From assembly GCF_002068095.1 (NCBI RefSeq), contig NZ_LWIG01000063.1, positions 178,058 through 211,902 on the forward strand: 33,845 nt of DNA. The letters are read 5' to 3'. Position 1 is the first letter of the stretch. The number at the start of each line of letters is the position of its first letter. The DNA comes from Bradyrhizobium sacchari. GTDB taxonomy: Bacteria; Pseudomonadota; Alphaproteobacteria; Rhizobiales; Xanthobacteraceae. This document shows positions 1 through 8,378 of the stretch, piece by piece. A program made the position numbers and the translations under genes. The notes under the pieces are model-generated. The model saw nothing but the letters and a program-made list of their open reading frames with translations. It had not been told where the DNA came from and did not search any database.

Positions 1-1
1 G

Positions 2-922
2 CCGGCGAATGCAGCATCATCGGCGAGCGGACCGGACGCCAAGCCGGCAAAGTTGCCGGCGATCAAGCTCCGCCGCCAAGGCGAGACCCTGCGCGTCGTC
101 ATCTTCGGCGGCGATGATACGACCGGCGATCGCGATGATTGCGACTATCTGTGGCAGATCACCGGCACCTATTTCGCGAGCGGCAGGGCCGACGTGGCCG
201 AGAAGGCCGAGATCTCGTTCGTCGCGCCGAGCTTCGACTGCGTGCGTCCGGTGACGGCGACGGACGAAGAGATCTGCTCCGACCCCGAGCTTGCCGACAA
301 CGACCAGCGACTGAACCGCGCCTGGAAGGCACTGCTGCCGCGCCTCGACGACGCGACGCGGCGTGCGCTGACCGAAGACCAGCGCAACTGGGTGCACGCG
401 CAGGCCGTGGAGTTCCCCGAATTTCTCCACCCGGCCTGGGAGAAGCGGACCTACGAGATGCACTTCACGGCCGACGCGCGCGACCATGTCGATGCCCTCC
501 AGCGCGAGCGGATCGCGCTGCTCGAGGGCTTTGACGACAAGCGCGCGGGCCTCGCCGGTGTCTGGCTCGCCCACAACGCCATCATCAAGATCACGGTCGA
601 CAAGGACGGCCGGCTGAACGCGCAGGGCTGGAAATGGGACCAGGGCGACTGGAAGGCCGGCTGCGACTACGACGTGAAGGGCAAGATCGTCGGCGGCAGC
701 TTCCGCTCCGACGAACAGCGCAAGAACCCGGACACGCTGGAGCGCGATCACGCCATGCTGATCGTCAACCGCCTCGACGACGCGTTCGCGACGAAGCGCA
801 GCGGCAAGGAGACCGACGACGAGGCGAAGTGCAAGCGAAGGCTCGACAACTCCTCGACCGCACGGCTGTTTCCGGCCCGTCCCTCGCCCGACATCGACAA
901 TTTTCGGGGCTCGATACGCTAG
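2..922 (+). CDS. LprI/DUF1311-type protein, 5' end outside the window
   Basis: The frame is open from base 2, so the gene very probably begins upstream; a TTG at 53 is only a possible internal start. The visible part has a segment with a Cys near 'SFDC' and 'CSDPELADNDQRLNRAW', followed by 'LTEDQRNWV'. This is the pattern of the LprI/DUF1311 domain (Cys, 'D..LN..Y/W', then 'L..aQR.W...RD.eC'), which in family members is periplasmic or lipoprotein-borne and has been linked to lysozyme inhibition. The C-terminal third, from about 'LAGVWLAHNAIIKITVD', looks like a small beta-rich domain that I do not recognise. Export cannot be judged because the N-terminus is missing. The gene converges on the Mo-hydroxylase operon and shares a bidirectional terminator with it. 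The domain call is moderately sure; the function is not known here. Confidence 0.7.
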   Translation, partial: PANAASSASGPDAKPAKLPAIKLRRQGETLRVVIFGGDDTTGDRDDCDYLWQITGTYFASGRADVAEKAEISFVAPSFDCVRPVTATDEEICSDPELADNDQRLNRAWKALLPRLDDATRRALTEDQRNWVHAQAVEFPEFLHPAWEKRTYEMHFTADARDHVDALQRERIALLEGFDDKRAGLAGVWLAHNAIIKITVDKDGRLNAQGWKWDQGDWKAGCDYDVKGKIVGGSFRSDEQRKNPDTLERDHAMLIVNRLDDAFATKRSGKETDDEAKCKRRLDNSSTARLFPARPSPDIDNFRGSIR

Positions 923-960
923 CCGGCAGCTCGCGGCCGGAGCCGACGAGGCTGCCTTCT

Positions 961-993
961 TGTGGCGCTGAGCGCGAGAGACTCAGCGCCACA
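961..993. terminator. Bidirectional hairpin terminator between convergent genes
   Basis: A perfect 12-bp stem (961-972 with 982-993) closes a 9-nt loop. It lies 38 bases after the LprI-type stop and 8 bases after the paoC-like stop on the other strand, so it can end both transcripts. There is no long T tract on either side. Confidence 0.7.
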
Positions 994-1000
994 GGGCCCT

Positions 1001-3262
1001 TCAGGACTGCGTCAGCAAATCCTCGATCCGGATCGGGAAGCGGCGGACGCGCACACCGGTGGCGTGCCAGACGGCGTTGGCGATCGCGCCGGCGCTGCCG
1101 GTGATGCCGATCTCGCCGACGCCCTTGATGCCGAGCGCGTTCACATGCGGGTCGTGTTCCTCGACCGTGATCACGTCGAGTGGCGGCACGTCGGCATTCA
1201 CGGGAATGTGGTACTCGCCGAGATTGGCATTCATGATGCGGCCGCTGCGGCGATCGGTGATGGCTTCCTCGTGCAGCGCAAAGGACATGCCCCAGATCAT
1301 GCCTCCGAACAGCTGGCTCTTCACCAGGTGCGGATTGACGATCCGCCCGGCGGCGAAGGCGCCGACCATCCGGGTGACGCGGACCTGGCCGAGCTCGGGA
1401 TCGACCTTCACCTCGGCGAACACCGCGCCATGGGCGTGCATCGCATATTCTTCCATTGCCGCAGGATTCGGCGCGCCGGTACCGCTGGCCTCGACCTCGG
1501 CAAGGCCGGCGCGCGCCAGGATCTCGGCATAGCTTTCGCTGCGGCTCTCATCGTCGCGACGGACCAACCTGCCGTCCCGTGCGATCACGCCAGCATTGCC
1601 GGCGCCGAAGAGCGGCGAACGCTCGTCGTTCGTGGCGAGATCAGCAAGCTTTGCGATCACGGCCGCGCCGGCGCTGTGGATCGCCGCACCGGCCGTTGCC
1701 GTGTGCGCCGAGCCGCCGGCAATGCCGGCATCGGGCAGGTCGGACGTGCCGGCCTTGAATTCGACGCGGTCGATGTCGAGGCCGACGGCATCGGCCGCGA
1801 TCTGGGCGAGCGCCGTCCACGCCCCCTGCCCCATGTCATGCGCGCCAATTTCCATCACGCCGGAGCCGTCGCGGCGGATCGCTGCACGTGCCTGGGCCTG
1901 GAACATCAGCGCCGGGAAGGTCGCGGTGCCCGTGCCCCAGCCGACCAGAAGACCAGCATCGTCGCGCATCTGCCGCGGCCGGAGCGAGCGCTTCGCCCAG
2001 CCGAACCGCGCCGCGCCCTGCTCGTAGCAGGCACGCAGTGCCTTGGACGAGAACGGCTTGCCGCTGATCGGCTCGACTTCCGCGTAGTTCTTCAGGCGGA
2101 AGGCGAGCGGATCCATGCCGCAGGCCCAGGCGATCTCGTCGATCGCGCTTTCGAGCGCAATCGAGCCCGTCGCCTCGCCCGGCGCGCGCATGAACAGCGG
2201 CGTGCCGGTGTTGACGCGCACGGCGTCGTGCGAGGTGCGGATCGCGGGCGCCGCATAGAGCGTGTGCGAGGCATCGGCGGCGGGTTCGTAGAAATCGTCG
2301 AACGTGCTCGACACGGTTCGCGCGTGGTGATCGAGCGCGGTCAGGCGCCCCTCGCCGTCGGCGCCGATGCGCAGGCGCTGCCGCGTCGGCGCGCGGTGGC
2401 CGACCGGGCCGTACATCTGCTCACGGCGCAGGACCAGCTTCACGGGCCTGCCGACGAGCTTTGCCGCCATGATGCCGAGCGTCGGCGGGCCGGACATCAA
2501 TCCCTTGGAGCCAAAGCCGCCGCCCAGGAACGGACTGCGGATGTGGATCTTGTCGTGCGCGATGCCGAACAATTCGGCGATGCGCGCCAGCGACAGCATC
2601 AGGCCCTGGGTCGGCATGTCGATCTGCAGACGGTCGCCGTCCCAGGAGGCGACGATCGCGTGCGGCTCCATCGCGTTGTGATATTGCGGCGGCGTCTCGT
2701 AGGTCGCGTCGATCTGCTTCTCGGCCGAGGCGAGGCCCGCCTCGACATCGCCGCGGTGAACCTCCGAGGGATTGCCGACGCCGACGACCGGCGGCACGAA
2801 GCTCTCGCCGGCATCGAGCCCTACGAGCGCCGGCAGCGTCTCATAGCGCGGCGCCAGCAGCAACGCACCTTCCGTCGCCGACTCCAGCGTCTCGGCGATC
2901 ACGACGGCGATCGGCTGGCCGGCGTAGCGAACCTCGTCGCTCTGCAACACCTCCATCCGGAACACGAACGGATTGGTCTTGATCTCGGGGTCTATCGCAA
3001 GAGGCGGCTTGTGGCTCGACGTCATGACGTCGACGACGCCGGGATGCCGCTTGGCTGCCGCAACATCGAGCGAGGCCACCCGGCCGCGCGAAATGCTGGA
3101 GACGGCCATCACCGCAAACAGCATGCCGGGCGGATGATTGTCGGCGGCGTAGGTCGCCTGCCCCTTGACCTTGAGGACGCCGTCGCGGCGGGTCAGCGGC
3201 TGGCCGATGTTCGAGCCGTGCCGCAGATGGGCGGGAGCGCTGGTGAGATTGAGCTCAGGCAT
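1001..3262 (-). CDS. paoC: Molybdopterin-binding large subunit of an aldehyde oxidoreductase (PaoC/YagR type)
   Basis: Large catalytic subunit (753 aa) of a xanthine-oxidase-family molybdenum hydroxylase. Family members oxidise aldehydes or N-heterocycles with water as oxygen donor, passing electrons through the 2Fe-2S and FAD subunits. The N-terminus carries the family opening ('GQPLTRRDGVLKVKGQATYAAD') and the middle has 'GGGFGSKG' of the Mo-binding half. The C-terminal 'KGVGEIG' holds the conserved active-site Glu (about E717). The open frame extends 51 codons further upstream, but ATG at 3262 is preferred: it gives the family N-terminus and overlaps the paoB-like stop by 8 bases. Gene order small-FAD-large and the sequence of the partners match E. 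coli paoABC. No paoD-like cofactor-insertion chaperone is in the window. Substrate is unknown; the subfamily assignment is good. Confidence 0.85.
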   Translation of the reverse strand: MPELNLTSAPAHLRHGSNIGQPLTRRDGVLKVKGQATYAADNHPPGMLFAVMAVSSISRGRVASLDVAAAKRHPGVVDVMTSSHKPPLAIDPEIKTNPFVFRMEVLQSDEVRYAGQPIAVVIAETLESATEGALLLAPRYETLPALVGLDAGESFVPPVVGVGNPSEVHRGDVEAGLASAEKQIDATYETPPQYHNAMEPHAIVASWDGDRLQIDMPTQGLMLSLARIAELFGIAHDKIHIRSPFLGGGFGSKGLMSGPPTLGIMAAKLVGRPVKLVLRREQMYGPVGHRAPTRQRLRIGADGEGRLTALDHHARTVSSTFDDFYEPAADASHTLYAAPAIRTSHDAVRVNTGTPLFMRAPGEATGSIALESAIDEIAWACGMDPLAFRLKNYAEVEPISGKPFSSKALRACYEQGAARFGWAKRSLRPRQMRDDAGLLVGWGTGTATFPALMFQAQARAAIRRDGSGVMEIGAHDMGQGAWTALAQIAADAVGLDIDRVEFKAGTSDLPDAGIAGGSAHTATAGAAIHSAGAAVIAKLADLATNDERSPLFGAGNAGVIARDGRLVRRDDESRSESYAEILARAGLAEVEASGTGAPNPAAMEEYAMHAHGAVFAEVKVDPELGQVRVTRMVGAFAAGRIVNPHLVKSQLFGGMIWGMSFALHEEAITDRRSGRIMNANLGEYHIPVNADVPPLDVITVEEHDPHVNALGIKGVGEIGITGSAGAIANAVWHATGVRVRRFPIRIEDLLTQS

Positions 3263-4310
3263 GAATGGCTCCGGAGGTCGAGGCAAAGGGAGAGGCCGGC
3301 AATGCCGGCAGGCGCGCGGGCGTACCGGCCGCAGCGAGCAGAAGCGCGCGCACGACGATGCGGCGCGCGAGCTCAATCTTGAAGGCGTTGTCGCCGGACG
3401 GTTTTGCGTCGGCAAGCGCGCGCCAGGCGGCTTCCTGGAAGGCGTCCGCCGTCGGCGCGACCCCCCTCAAGACGTCTTCCGCAGGCCGGGCACGCCAGGG
3501 TTTTGCGGCGACGCCGCCCAGCGCCACCCGTGCCTCCGCGACCTTGCCGTTCTCGATCCGCAACGCAGCCGCGGCCGAGACGACCGCGAAGGCATAGGAG
3601 GTGCGCTCGCGAACCTTGAGGTAACGCGCATGCGTGGAAAATACACGCGCTGCGGGCGGCAGGCGCACCGCGACGATGAGGTCGCCGGGATCGAGTGCGG
3701 AGTCGCGCTCGGGCGTGTTGCCCGGCAGGCGATGCAGCTCGTCGAGTGCAATCTCGCGCCGTCCGCTCCTGCCTTCGATCTCGACCACGGCGTCGAGCGC
3801 GACGAGCGGTACACAGAAGTCGGACGGATGGGTGGCGATGCAGTTCTCGCTCCAGCCGAGCACGGCATGGCTGCGGTTCTCGCCGTCGCGGGCGTCGCAG
3901 CCGGTGCCGGCCTCGCGCTTGTTGCAGCGGCTGGCGGTGTCGTAGAAATACGCGCAGCGCGTCCGTTGCAACAGATTGCCGCCGACGGTGGCGGCATTGC
4001 GCAGTTGCGCCGACGCGCCCGAGAGCAGTGCTTCGGCGACGGCCGGGTAGGACTTCGCGAAGTTTGCGTCATGCGCGAGATCGGCGTTGCTGACGAGCGC
4101 ACCGATACGCAACGACCCGTCGGCGAGGGTCTCGATTGCGTCGAGCCCGTCGAGATGCGTGACATCGACCAGCCGATCCGGACGGCTGACGCCGCCTTTC
4201 ATCAGATCGAGCAGGTTGGTGCCGGCGGCGAGATAGACCGCACCCGGCTGCGCGGCGGCGGCAACGGCTTCAGCAACCGTGGCCGGCCTGACATAATCGA
4301 ACGATTTCAT
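3255..4310 (-). CDS. paoB: FAD-binding middle subunit with extra Fe-S cysteines (PaoB/YagS type)
   Basis: FAD subunit (351 aa) that carries electrons between the 2Fe-2S clusters and the acceptor. The FAD-binding N-terminal motifs are 'YLAAGTNLLDLMK' (26-38) and 'TVGGNLLQRTRC' (108-119). Four cysteines at 119, 129, 138 and 157 sit in an insertion ('RCNKREAGTGC', 'ENCIATHPSD') that is specific to the PaoB/YagS type. In that type it binds an additional 4Fe-4S cluster, absent from plain CoxM/XdhB proteins. The start at 4310 overlaps the stop of the small subunit by 4 bases (ATGA), which argues for translational coupling and against the longer open frame to 4505. The C-terminal ~30 residues are Ala/Pro-rich. 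Subunit identity is secure and the Pao subtype well supported. Confidence 0.88.
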   Translation of the reverse strand: MKSFDYVRPATVAEAVAAAAQPGAVYLAAGTNLLDLMKGGVSRPDRLVDVTHLDGLDAIETLADGSLRIGALVSNADLAHDANFAKSYPAVAEALLSGASAQLRNAATVGGNLLQRTRCAYFYDTASRCNKREAGTGCDARDGENRSHAVLGWSENCIATHPSDFCVPLVALDAVVEIEGRSGRREIALDELHRLPGNTPERDSALDPGDLIVAVRLPPAARVFSTHARYLKVRERTSYAFAVVSAAAALRIENGKVAEARVALGGVAAKPWRARPAEDVLRGVAPTADAFQEAAWRALADAKPSGDNAFKIELARRIVVRALLLAAAGTPARLPALPASPFASTSGAIHA

Positions 4311-4804
4311 GCGGAGCGCCTCTGGTTGGATTCGTCCATCCCGGCCTGCGCTTCCAGCACGGCATCGACGATGCCGGCATAGGCGCCGCAGCGGCAGAGA
4401 TTGCCGCTCATGCATTCGCGGATGCGTTCGGGATCGTTGCCGGCCTGGGCCTCGCGCATCATGCCGATCGCACTCATGATCTGGCCGGGCGTGCAGAAGC
4501 CGCACTGGAAACCGTCATGGGCGATGAAAGCGGCCTGGACAGGGTGAAGCTGGTCGCCGCGCGCGACGCCTTCGATGGTGAGGATGTCGGCGCCGTCATG
4601 GCTGATGGCGAGCGCGAGGCAGGAATTGATGCGCTTGCCGTCGACAAGAATGGTGCAGGCGCCGCACTGGCCGCGGTCGCATCCCTTTTTGGTTCCGGTC
4701 AGATGGAGGCGCTCACGCAGGAGATCGAGCAGCGTGACACGCGGATCGTCGAGGACGAAGTCGCGCCGCGCACCGTTCACGGTGAGGCTGATGGAGTGGT
4801 TCAT
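4307..4804 (-). CDS. paoA: 2Fe-2S small subunit of aldehyde oxidoreductase (PaoA/YagT type)
   Basis: Small subunit (165 aa) holding two 2Fe-2S clusters. Cys42, 47, 50 and 62 form the plant-ferredoxin-type cluster ('GCDRGQCGACTILV'). Cys101, 104, 137 and 139 form the four-helix-bundle cluster ('QCGFCTPGQ', 'NLCRCG'). The stretch 'LHPVQAAFIAHDGFQCG' closely resembles E. coli PaoA. That protein is exported by Tat with its partners, but here the N-terminus goes straight into the ferredoxin fold ('MNHSISLTVNG') with no twin-arginine signal. The complex is therefore probably cytoplasmic. It is the first gene of the operon, facing the TetR gene across about 240 bases. A further start upstream adding a signal peptide is not visible in frame. 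Confidence 0.88.
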   Translation of the reverse strand: MNHSISLTVNGARRDFVLDDPRVTLLDLLRERLHLTGTKKGCDRGQCGACTILVDGKRINSCLALAISHDGADILTIEGVARGDQLHPVQAAFIAHDGFQCGFCTPGQIMSAIGMMREAQAGNDPERIRECMSGNLCRCGAYAGIVDAVLEAQAGMDESNQRRSA

Positions 4805-4915
4805 ACAGGGCTCCGATCAGATATGGACATGAGTCATCGCGCAGCGCGCCACCGCCGTGGCCGCCGTTCGACACGCGCCAGCCAGGCGGAACCCGGCCAA
4901 CATCTCGACGAAGAT

Positions 4916-4932
4916 ACGGAGGCACCCTCCGT
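4916..4932. promoter_or_regulatory. 17-bp perfect palindrome, candidate TetR operator
   Basis: Inverted repeat ACGGAGG-CAC-CCTCCGT with 7-bp perfect arms and a 3-base centre. It lies in the divergent intergenic region, 112 bases from the paoA-like start and 113 bases from the TetR start. Position and symmetry fit an operator for the adjacent TetR protein acting on one or both promoters. A TTGACG hexamer lies at 4965-4970 on the minus strand but I cannot place a convincing -10 for it. Confidence 0.5.
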
Positions 4933-5044
4933 TTAACAAGGCCCACGGAAAAATATTTGGAAATCGTCAAAAGCCCATGCGCCTACAACGCGATGCAGCC
5001 TGTGAGGGTTCAATCTAACCAATTCGTGATCTACATTGCCTGAT

Positions 5045-5683
5045 ATGGACGACCAGACCGACCAAACTCGAAAGCCTCGCGCCGACGCCCTGCGCAATCG
5101 CGAACGCGTGCTCGAGGCGGCGAAGGCCGTCTTCAACGCCGGCGGCCCCGAGGCGAGCCTTGAGGCCGTGGCCAAACGTGCCGGCGTCGGCATCGGCACG
5201 CTCTACCGGCATTTCCCGACGCGCGAGGATCTGTTCGAGGCGGTGTACCGGCGCGAGGTCGAGCAGCTCAGCGAACTCGCCGAGCAATTGAAGACTACGA
5301 AGGACCCGGTCGATGCGCTCAGGCGCTGGCTGCGCTCAGGTGTCGAATTCGTTGCCACCAAGAAGGGCATGGTGGCAGCCCTGGCACTCGCAGTGCAGAG
5401 CGGGTCCGAGCTGCATGCCTTCTCCTTCGAGCGCCTGACCACGGCGATCGGCTCGCTGCTCCATCGGGCCGTCGCGGCCGGCGAGATGCGCGCCGACATC
5501 AGTCCCGAGGACTTGCTGCGCGCATTCTTCGGCATGTGCTACATGCACGACCAGCCCGGTTGGCAATCCTCGGTGCTTCGGATGCTCGACGTCTTCGTCG
5601 ACGGCCTGCGGGTGCAGCCGACCGCTGGCGCCAAGGCCCGCGTTGCCAAGCCCGCGAAACCGGCGGCGAAACGGAAGCGATAG
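5045..5683 (+). CDS. TetR/AcrR family transcriptional regulator
   Basis: A 212-aa regulator. The N-terminal TetR helix-turn-helix covers about residues 17-65 ('NRERVLEAAKAVF', then 'SLEAVAKRAGVGIGTLYRHF', then 'REDLFEAVY'). The C-terminal ligand and dimer domain is all-helical, and the last ~17 residues are a Lys/Ala/Arg-rich basic tail. ATG at 5045 is preferred; an in-frame TTG at 5036 adds three residues. Neither has a good Shine-Dalgarno sequence, so the message could be leaderless. It is divergent from the molybdenum hydroxylase operon, with a palindrome between them, which makes that operon and its own gene the likely targets. The ligand is unknown; an aldehyde or aromatic compound handled by the enzyme would be a reasonable guess. 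Confidence 0.85.
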   Translation: MDDQTDQTRKPRADALRNRERVLEAAKAVFNAGGPEASLEAVAKRAGVGIGTLYRHFPTREDLFEAVYRREVEQLSELAEQLKTTKDPVDALRRWLRSGVEFVATKKGMVAALALAVQSGSELHAFSFERLTTAIGSLLHRAVAAGEMRADISPEDLLRAFFGMCYMHDQPGWQSSVLRMLDVFVDGLRVQPTAGAKARVAKPAKPAAKRKR

Positions 5684-5749
5684 CACGCCCGTATTTCCCA
5701 AAGGCCGTGCTAGGATCAGCATCGCCTGGATCTCAACGCGGAGCCTGCC

Positions 5750-6157
5750 ATGCGCATCGCCGCCTTGCTCGTCGCCCTCTGTGTCGCCTTCAGCGTCCCT
5801 TCAGCACGCGCTGACGATGTCGCGACGGCCCAGGGCGTTATCCGCGCCCAGGAGCAGGCCTTCGTCCGCGACGATGCCACGGCCGCTTATTCCTATGCGG
5901 CACCGGCGATCAAGGAGATATTCCCCGCACCGGACATCTTCATGTCCATGGTGCAGAACGGCTACGCACCGGTCTATCGTCACAAGAGTTTTGAATTTGG
6001 CGAGAGCAAGAGTGAAGGAAGCTGGATCGCCCAGCGCGTCCATATCATCGACGCCAATGGCGAAGCCTGGGAGGCGCTCTACACGCTCGAGCAGCAGTCG
6101 GACGGCAGCTACAAGATCACCGGCTGCTCGCTGCTGAAGGCGGGACAGGCCGTCTAA
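5750..6157 (+). CDS. DUF4864 family exported protein
   Basis: A 135-aa protein with a clear Sec signal peptide (about residues 1-21, cleavage after 'SARA'). The mature part matches my recollection of DUF4864: 'VIRAQEQAFVRDDATAAYSYAAPAIKEIF', a central 'MVQNGYAPVYRHKSFEFGE' and the end 'YKITGCSLLKA'. The fold is probably NTF2-like/cystatin-like, but no biochemical role is established to my knowledge. It stands alone, 66 bases after the TetR gene on the same strand, and its stop overlaps the stop of the convergent MFS gene by 3 bases. Family call is good; function is unknown. Confidence 0.75.
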   Translation: MRIAALLVALCVAFSVPSARADDVATAQGVIRAQEQAFVRDDATAAYSYAAPAIKEIFPAPDIFMSMVQNGYAPVYRHKSFEFGESKSEGSWIAQRVHIIDANGEAWEALYTLEQQSDGSYKITGCSLLKAGQAV

Positions 6158-7419
6158 GTGGCAAAACTCGGACCACTTTTGACCGAGCCCATCCGCGAGC
6201 GGATCAGCAGCAGCACGACGATGCCGATGTTGAGCGCGTTCCAGGCGACGCCGTTGGCGAAGGCTGCGCCGTAGGAGCCGGAGGCATCGAAAATGACGCC
6301 CGACACCCAGCCGCCGAAGGACATGCCGAACACGGAGGCGAAGATCACGATGCCGACGCGGGTTGCGGCCTCGCTCGCCGGCATCGCCTCGCGCACGATG
6401 ATGGCGTAGCTCGGCACGATGCCGCCCTGGAACAGGCCGAACATCGCGGAGATCAGATAGAGCGAAGCGAGGCTGTCGAAGAACAAATAGAACACCAGCG
6501 CAAAACCTTGCGCCAGCGACCCCACCAGCAGCGTGCGGATGCCGCCGATCTTGTCGGCAAGGAATCCCGAGCCGATGCGGCTGACGATGCCGCAGGCCAT
6601 CATCAGCGACAGCATCTCGGCGCCGCGGGCGACGCCGTAACCGAGATCGCCGCAATAGGCGACGATGTGGACCTGCGGCATCGCCATGGCGACGCAGCAG
6701 GAGATGCTGGCGATCGAGAGCAGTACCGTCAGCGTGTTGGTCGAAAGCTTGAGGTCGACCCGCGGCGGCGGCGCATTTGCGTGGTCGTGCGCCTGGGCGT
6801 CGCCCATCTGCGCGCGCAGGACCAGCACCAGGATCGTCATCAGGCCGACACAGACGAGGCCGATGCCGATATGGGTGTGGCGCCAGCCGATCGACTGCAT
6901 GCCCCAATTGACAATCGGGGGCCACATCGTTCCGGCGAAATAATTGCCGCTGGCAACGATGGTCACGGCGAGCCCGCGATAACGCTCGAACCAGTGCGAG
7001 GCTTCTGCCATCAGCGGCGCGAACGTCGCCGACGTCCCGAGCCCGATCAGGAAATAGGCCGCGATGAACTGCCAGAGCTGCGTCGAAAGTCCCGCCAGCG
7101 TATTGGCGACACCGAGGAAGGCGATGCTGATCGCCATCGCCGGCACGATGCCGAACCGGTCCGTGATCTTGCCGGCGATCACGCCGCCGAGCCCGAAGCC
7201 GAACATCATGAGCGTGAAGGCCAGCGACACCGCGCCGCGCGTGGCGGCGAATTCGGCCTGCACCGCGGGAATCATCACCACGATCGCCCACATGCCGACG
7301 CCGCCGATCGAGCCGATCACCAGCGCAATGACGAGCCGTATCCAGGCCTGACGGGAATCAGGGCTGAACGAATCAGGTTTTTGTTCGGGATGATTTGGCG
7401 CGTGCACGGGCCGGACCAT
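6154..7419 (-). CDS. MFS transporter, monocarboxylate/oxalate-formate antiporter-like
   Basis: A 421-aa major facilitator with about 12 hydrophobic segments starting near residue 28. The loop between helices 2 and 3 has the MFS signature 'GKITDRFG', and the matching second-half loop is 'GFLADKIGG'. Helix 4/5 text 'YFLIGLGTSATFAPLMAEASHWFERYRGLAVTI' is cited here only in part: the 'HWFERYRGLA' stretch is typical of the monocarboxylate/oxalate-formate group. A short His/Asp-rich cytoplasmic loop ('AQAHDHANAPPPR') lies between helices 6 and 7. The gene is divergent from the copper operon with about 150 bases between, but nothing in the sequence shows copper transport. Substrate is unknown; an organic acid is the likeliest guess. 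Confidence 0.8.
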   Translation of the reverse strand: MVRPVHAPNHPEQKPDSFSPDSRQAWIRLVIALVIGSIGGVGMWAIVVMIPAVQAEFAATRGAVSLAFTLMMFGFGLGGVIAGKITDRFGIVPAMAISIAFLGVANTLAGLSTQLWQFIAAYFLIGLGTSATFAPLMAEASHWFERYRGLAVTIVASGNYFAGTMWPPIVNWGMQSIGWRHTHIGIGLVCVGLMTILVLVLRAQMGDAQAHDHANAPPPRVDLKLSTNTLTVLLSIASISCCVAMAMPQVHIVAYCGDLGYGVARGAEMLSLMMACGIVSRIGSGFLADKIGGIRTLLVGSLAQGFALVFYLFFDSLASLYLISAMFGLFQGGIVPSYAIIVREAMPASEAATRVGIVIFASVFGMSFGGWVSGVIFDASGSYGAAFANGVAWNALNIGIVVLLLIRSRMGSVKSGPSFAT

Positions 7420-7570
7420 GGCCCGCGGATCGCCACACGGTCAAGCAACGTGGCGATATATTGGGCATGCGCGGTGCACTGCGGTAAGAAGGAGCTTGGC
7501 GAAGGCGCGTTTTGCCATTAGTTTGCAATCTGCGTGTGCAACGTTGCCGCGCGAGGAGCCTATCGGCGGA

Positions 7571-8011
7571 ATGCTGTTGCGATTGACGCGATCGATGCGG
7601 ATCAAGGTGGGGCGGATCATCGCCCTCGCCTATCTGTTCTGCGTGCTCGCGCCGGCGGCAAGCCTCGCCTGGCGGACTGGTCCCGCGCCATGCCTCGACG
7701 ACGCGCTCCTCGCAGACCTCGTGCCTGTGCATCACCAGATGGCGAGCCATCAGCATGGCCATGCCTCGCACGAGCATGCGGGAACTCACGCGCAGCACCA
7801 GACGGCCGCAAAGGACGCACCCGCCCCGCATCAGCATGGCGGCAAGGGAACCGTAGGCCCGTGCTGCGCGATGATGTGCGTCAGCGCGCTGCCAGCCGAT
7901 CTGCCCAGCGTCGCCACACCGGCCCAGCCGAAATCGACCTGCGCGCCCGAGATCGTGGCCAGCCTGCACAGCACGGCGCCACCCCAGCACTACCGCCCCC
8001 CCATCGTCTGA
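7571..8011 (+). CDS. Exported histidine-rich protein, first gene of copper operon
   Basis: A 146-aa protein that I do not recognise as a named family. ATG at 7571 is chosen; the frame is open back to 7418 but a GAGGAG at 7553-7558 precedes this start, and ATG 7595 is an alternative. Residues 9-33 form a signal peptide or anchor ('IIALAYLFCVLAPAASLAW'). Between residues 54 and 89 there are eleven histidines, many as H-x-H or HH ('MASHQHGHASHEH', 'HQHGG'). These are followed by a Cys cluster 'PCCAMMC' (98-103) and another Cys at 124. Such a stretch is well suited to bind Cu or other soft or borderline metals in the periplasm. It leads a run of five copper-related genes on the same strand, so a copper buffer or sensor-like role is inferred. 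Confidence 0.7.
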   Translation: MLLRLTRSMRIKVGRIIALAYLFCVLAPAASLAWRTGPAPCLDDALLADLVPVHHQMASHQHGHASHEHAGTHAQHQTAAKDAPAPHQHGGKGTVGPCCAMMCVSALPADLPSVATPAQPKSTCAPEIVASLHSTAPPQHYRPPIV

Positions 8012-8084
8012 TCTGACGCAACGATTTCGGTCCGAACGCGCATCCGCGCGCGCGAACCTGTGGGCTTCAGATCAGGGATAAATC

Positions 8085-8369
8085 ATGCTTGCGCTTTCCG
8101 GAGCGAAGTCCGCCGCCGCATCTGCGGTGGGGGGACGACATTTTCTATTGAATTGGCCGTTACTGGCCGTGGTTGCTCTGGCGCTGTCCGGCTGCGTGCC
8201 GGCCACCACGCAAGTGGCCAGCGCCGACCCCGCCGATCCGGCGGCGAAGGTGGCGCGTGTCGGCTATCGGCCGACCATCGCGCCCTATACCAGCCTGCGG
8301 CCCGCGACGCCGGCGCCTTGGTGCGACCGCAACGACGCCGTCACTCCACAGCCGAAGCAAGACCGGTAG
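8085..8369 (+). CDS. Small putative lipoprotein in copper operon
   Basis: A 94-aa protein with an N-terminal hydrophobic stretch and a lipobox 'LALSGC' making Cys37 the probable lipidation site. A shorter start inside the first 20 residues is possible, since 36 residues is long for a lipoprotein signal. The mature part is only ~57 residues, Pro/Ala-rich, with 'YRPTIAPYTSLRPATPAPWCDRN' containing a second Cys. No family is recognised. It sits 73 bases after the His-rich gene and 9 bases before the TolC-like gene, so it is probably translated with the latter. It might assist the outer-membrane protein, but nothing in the sequence proves it. Confidence 0.65.
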   Translation: MLALSGAKSAAASAVGGRHFLLNWPLLAVVALALSGCVPATTQVASADPADPAAKVARVGYRPTIAPYTSLRPATPAPWCDRNDAVTPQPKQDR

Positions 8370-8378
8370 GAGCGCGCC

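Noticed and set aside
962..3382. 806-aa open frame on the plus strand opposite the PaoC-like gene
   Set aside because: It is the antisense shadow of a high-GC gene: composition is Arg/Ala/His/Gly-rich without any domain, while the minus strand encodes a clear molybdenum hydroxylase subunit.
6508..7521. 337-aa plus-strand frame opposite the MFS gene
   Set aside because: It is Arg/Asp/His-rich antisense text, typical of the shadow of a GC-rich membrane-protein gene.
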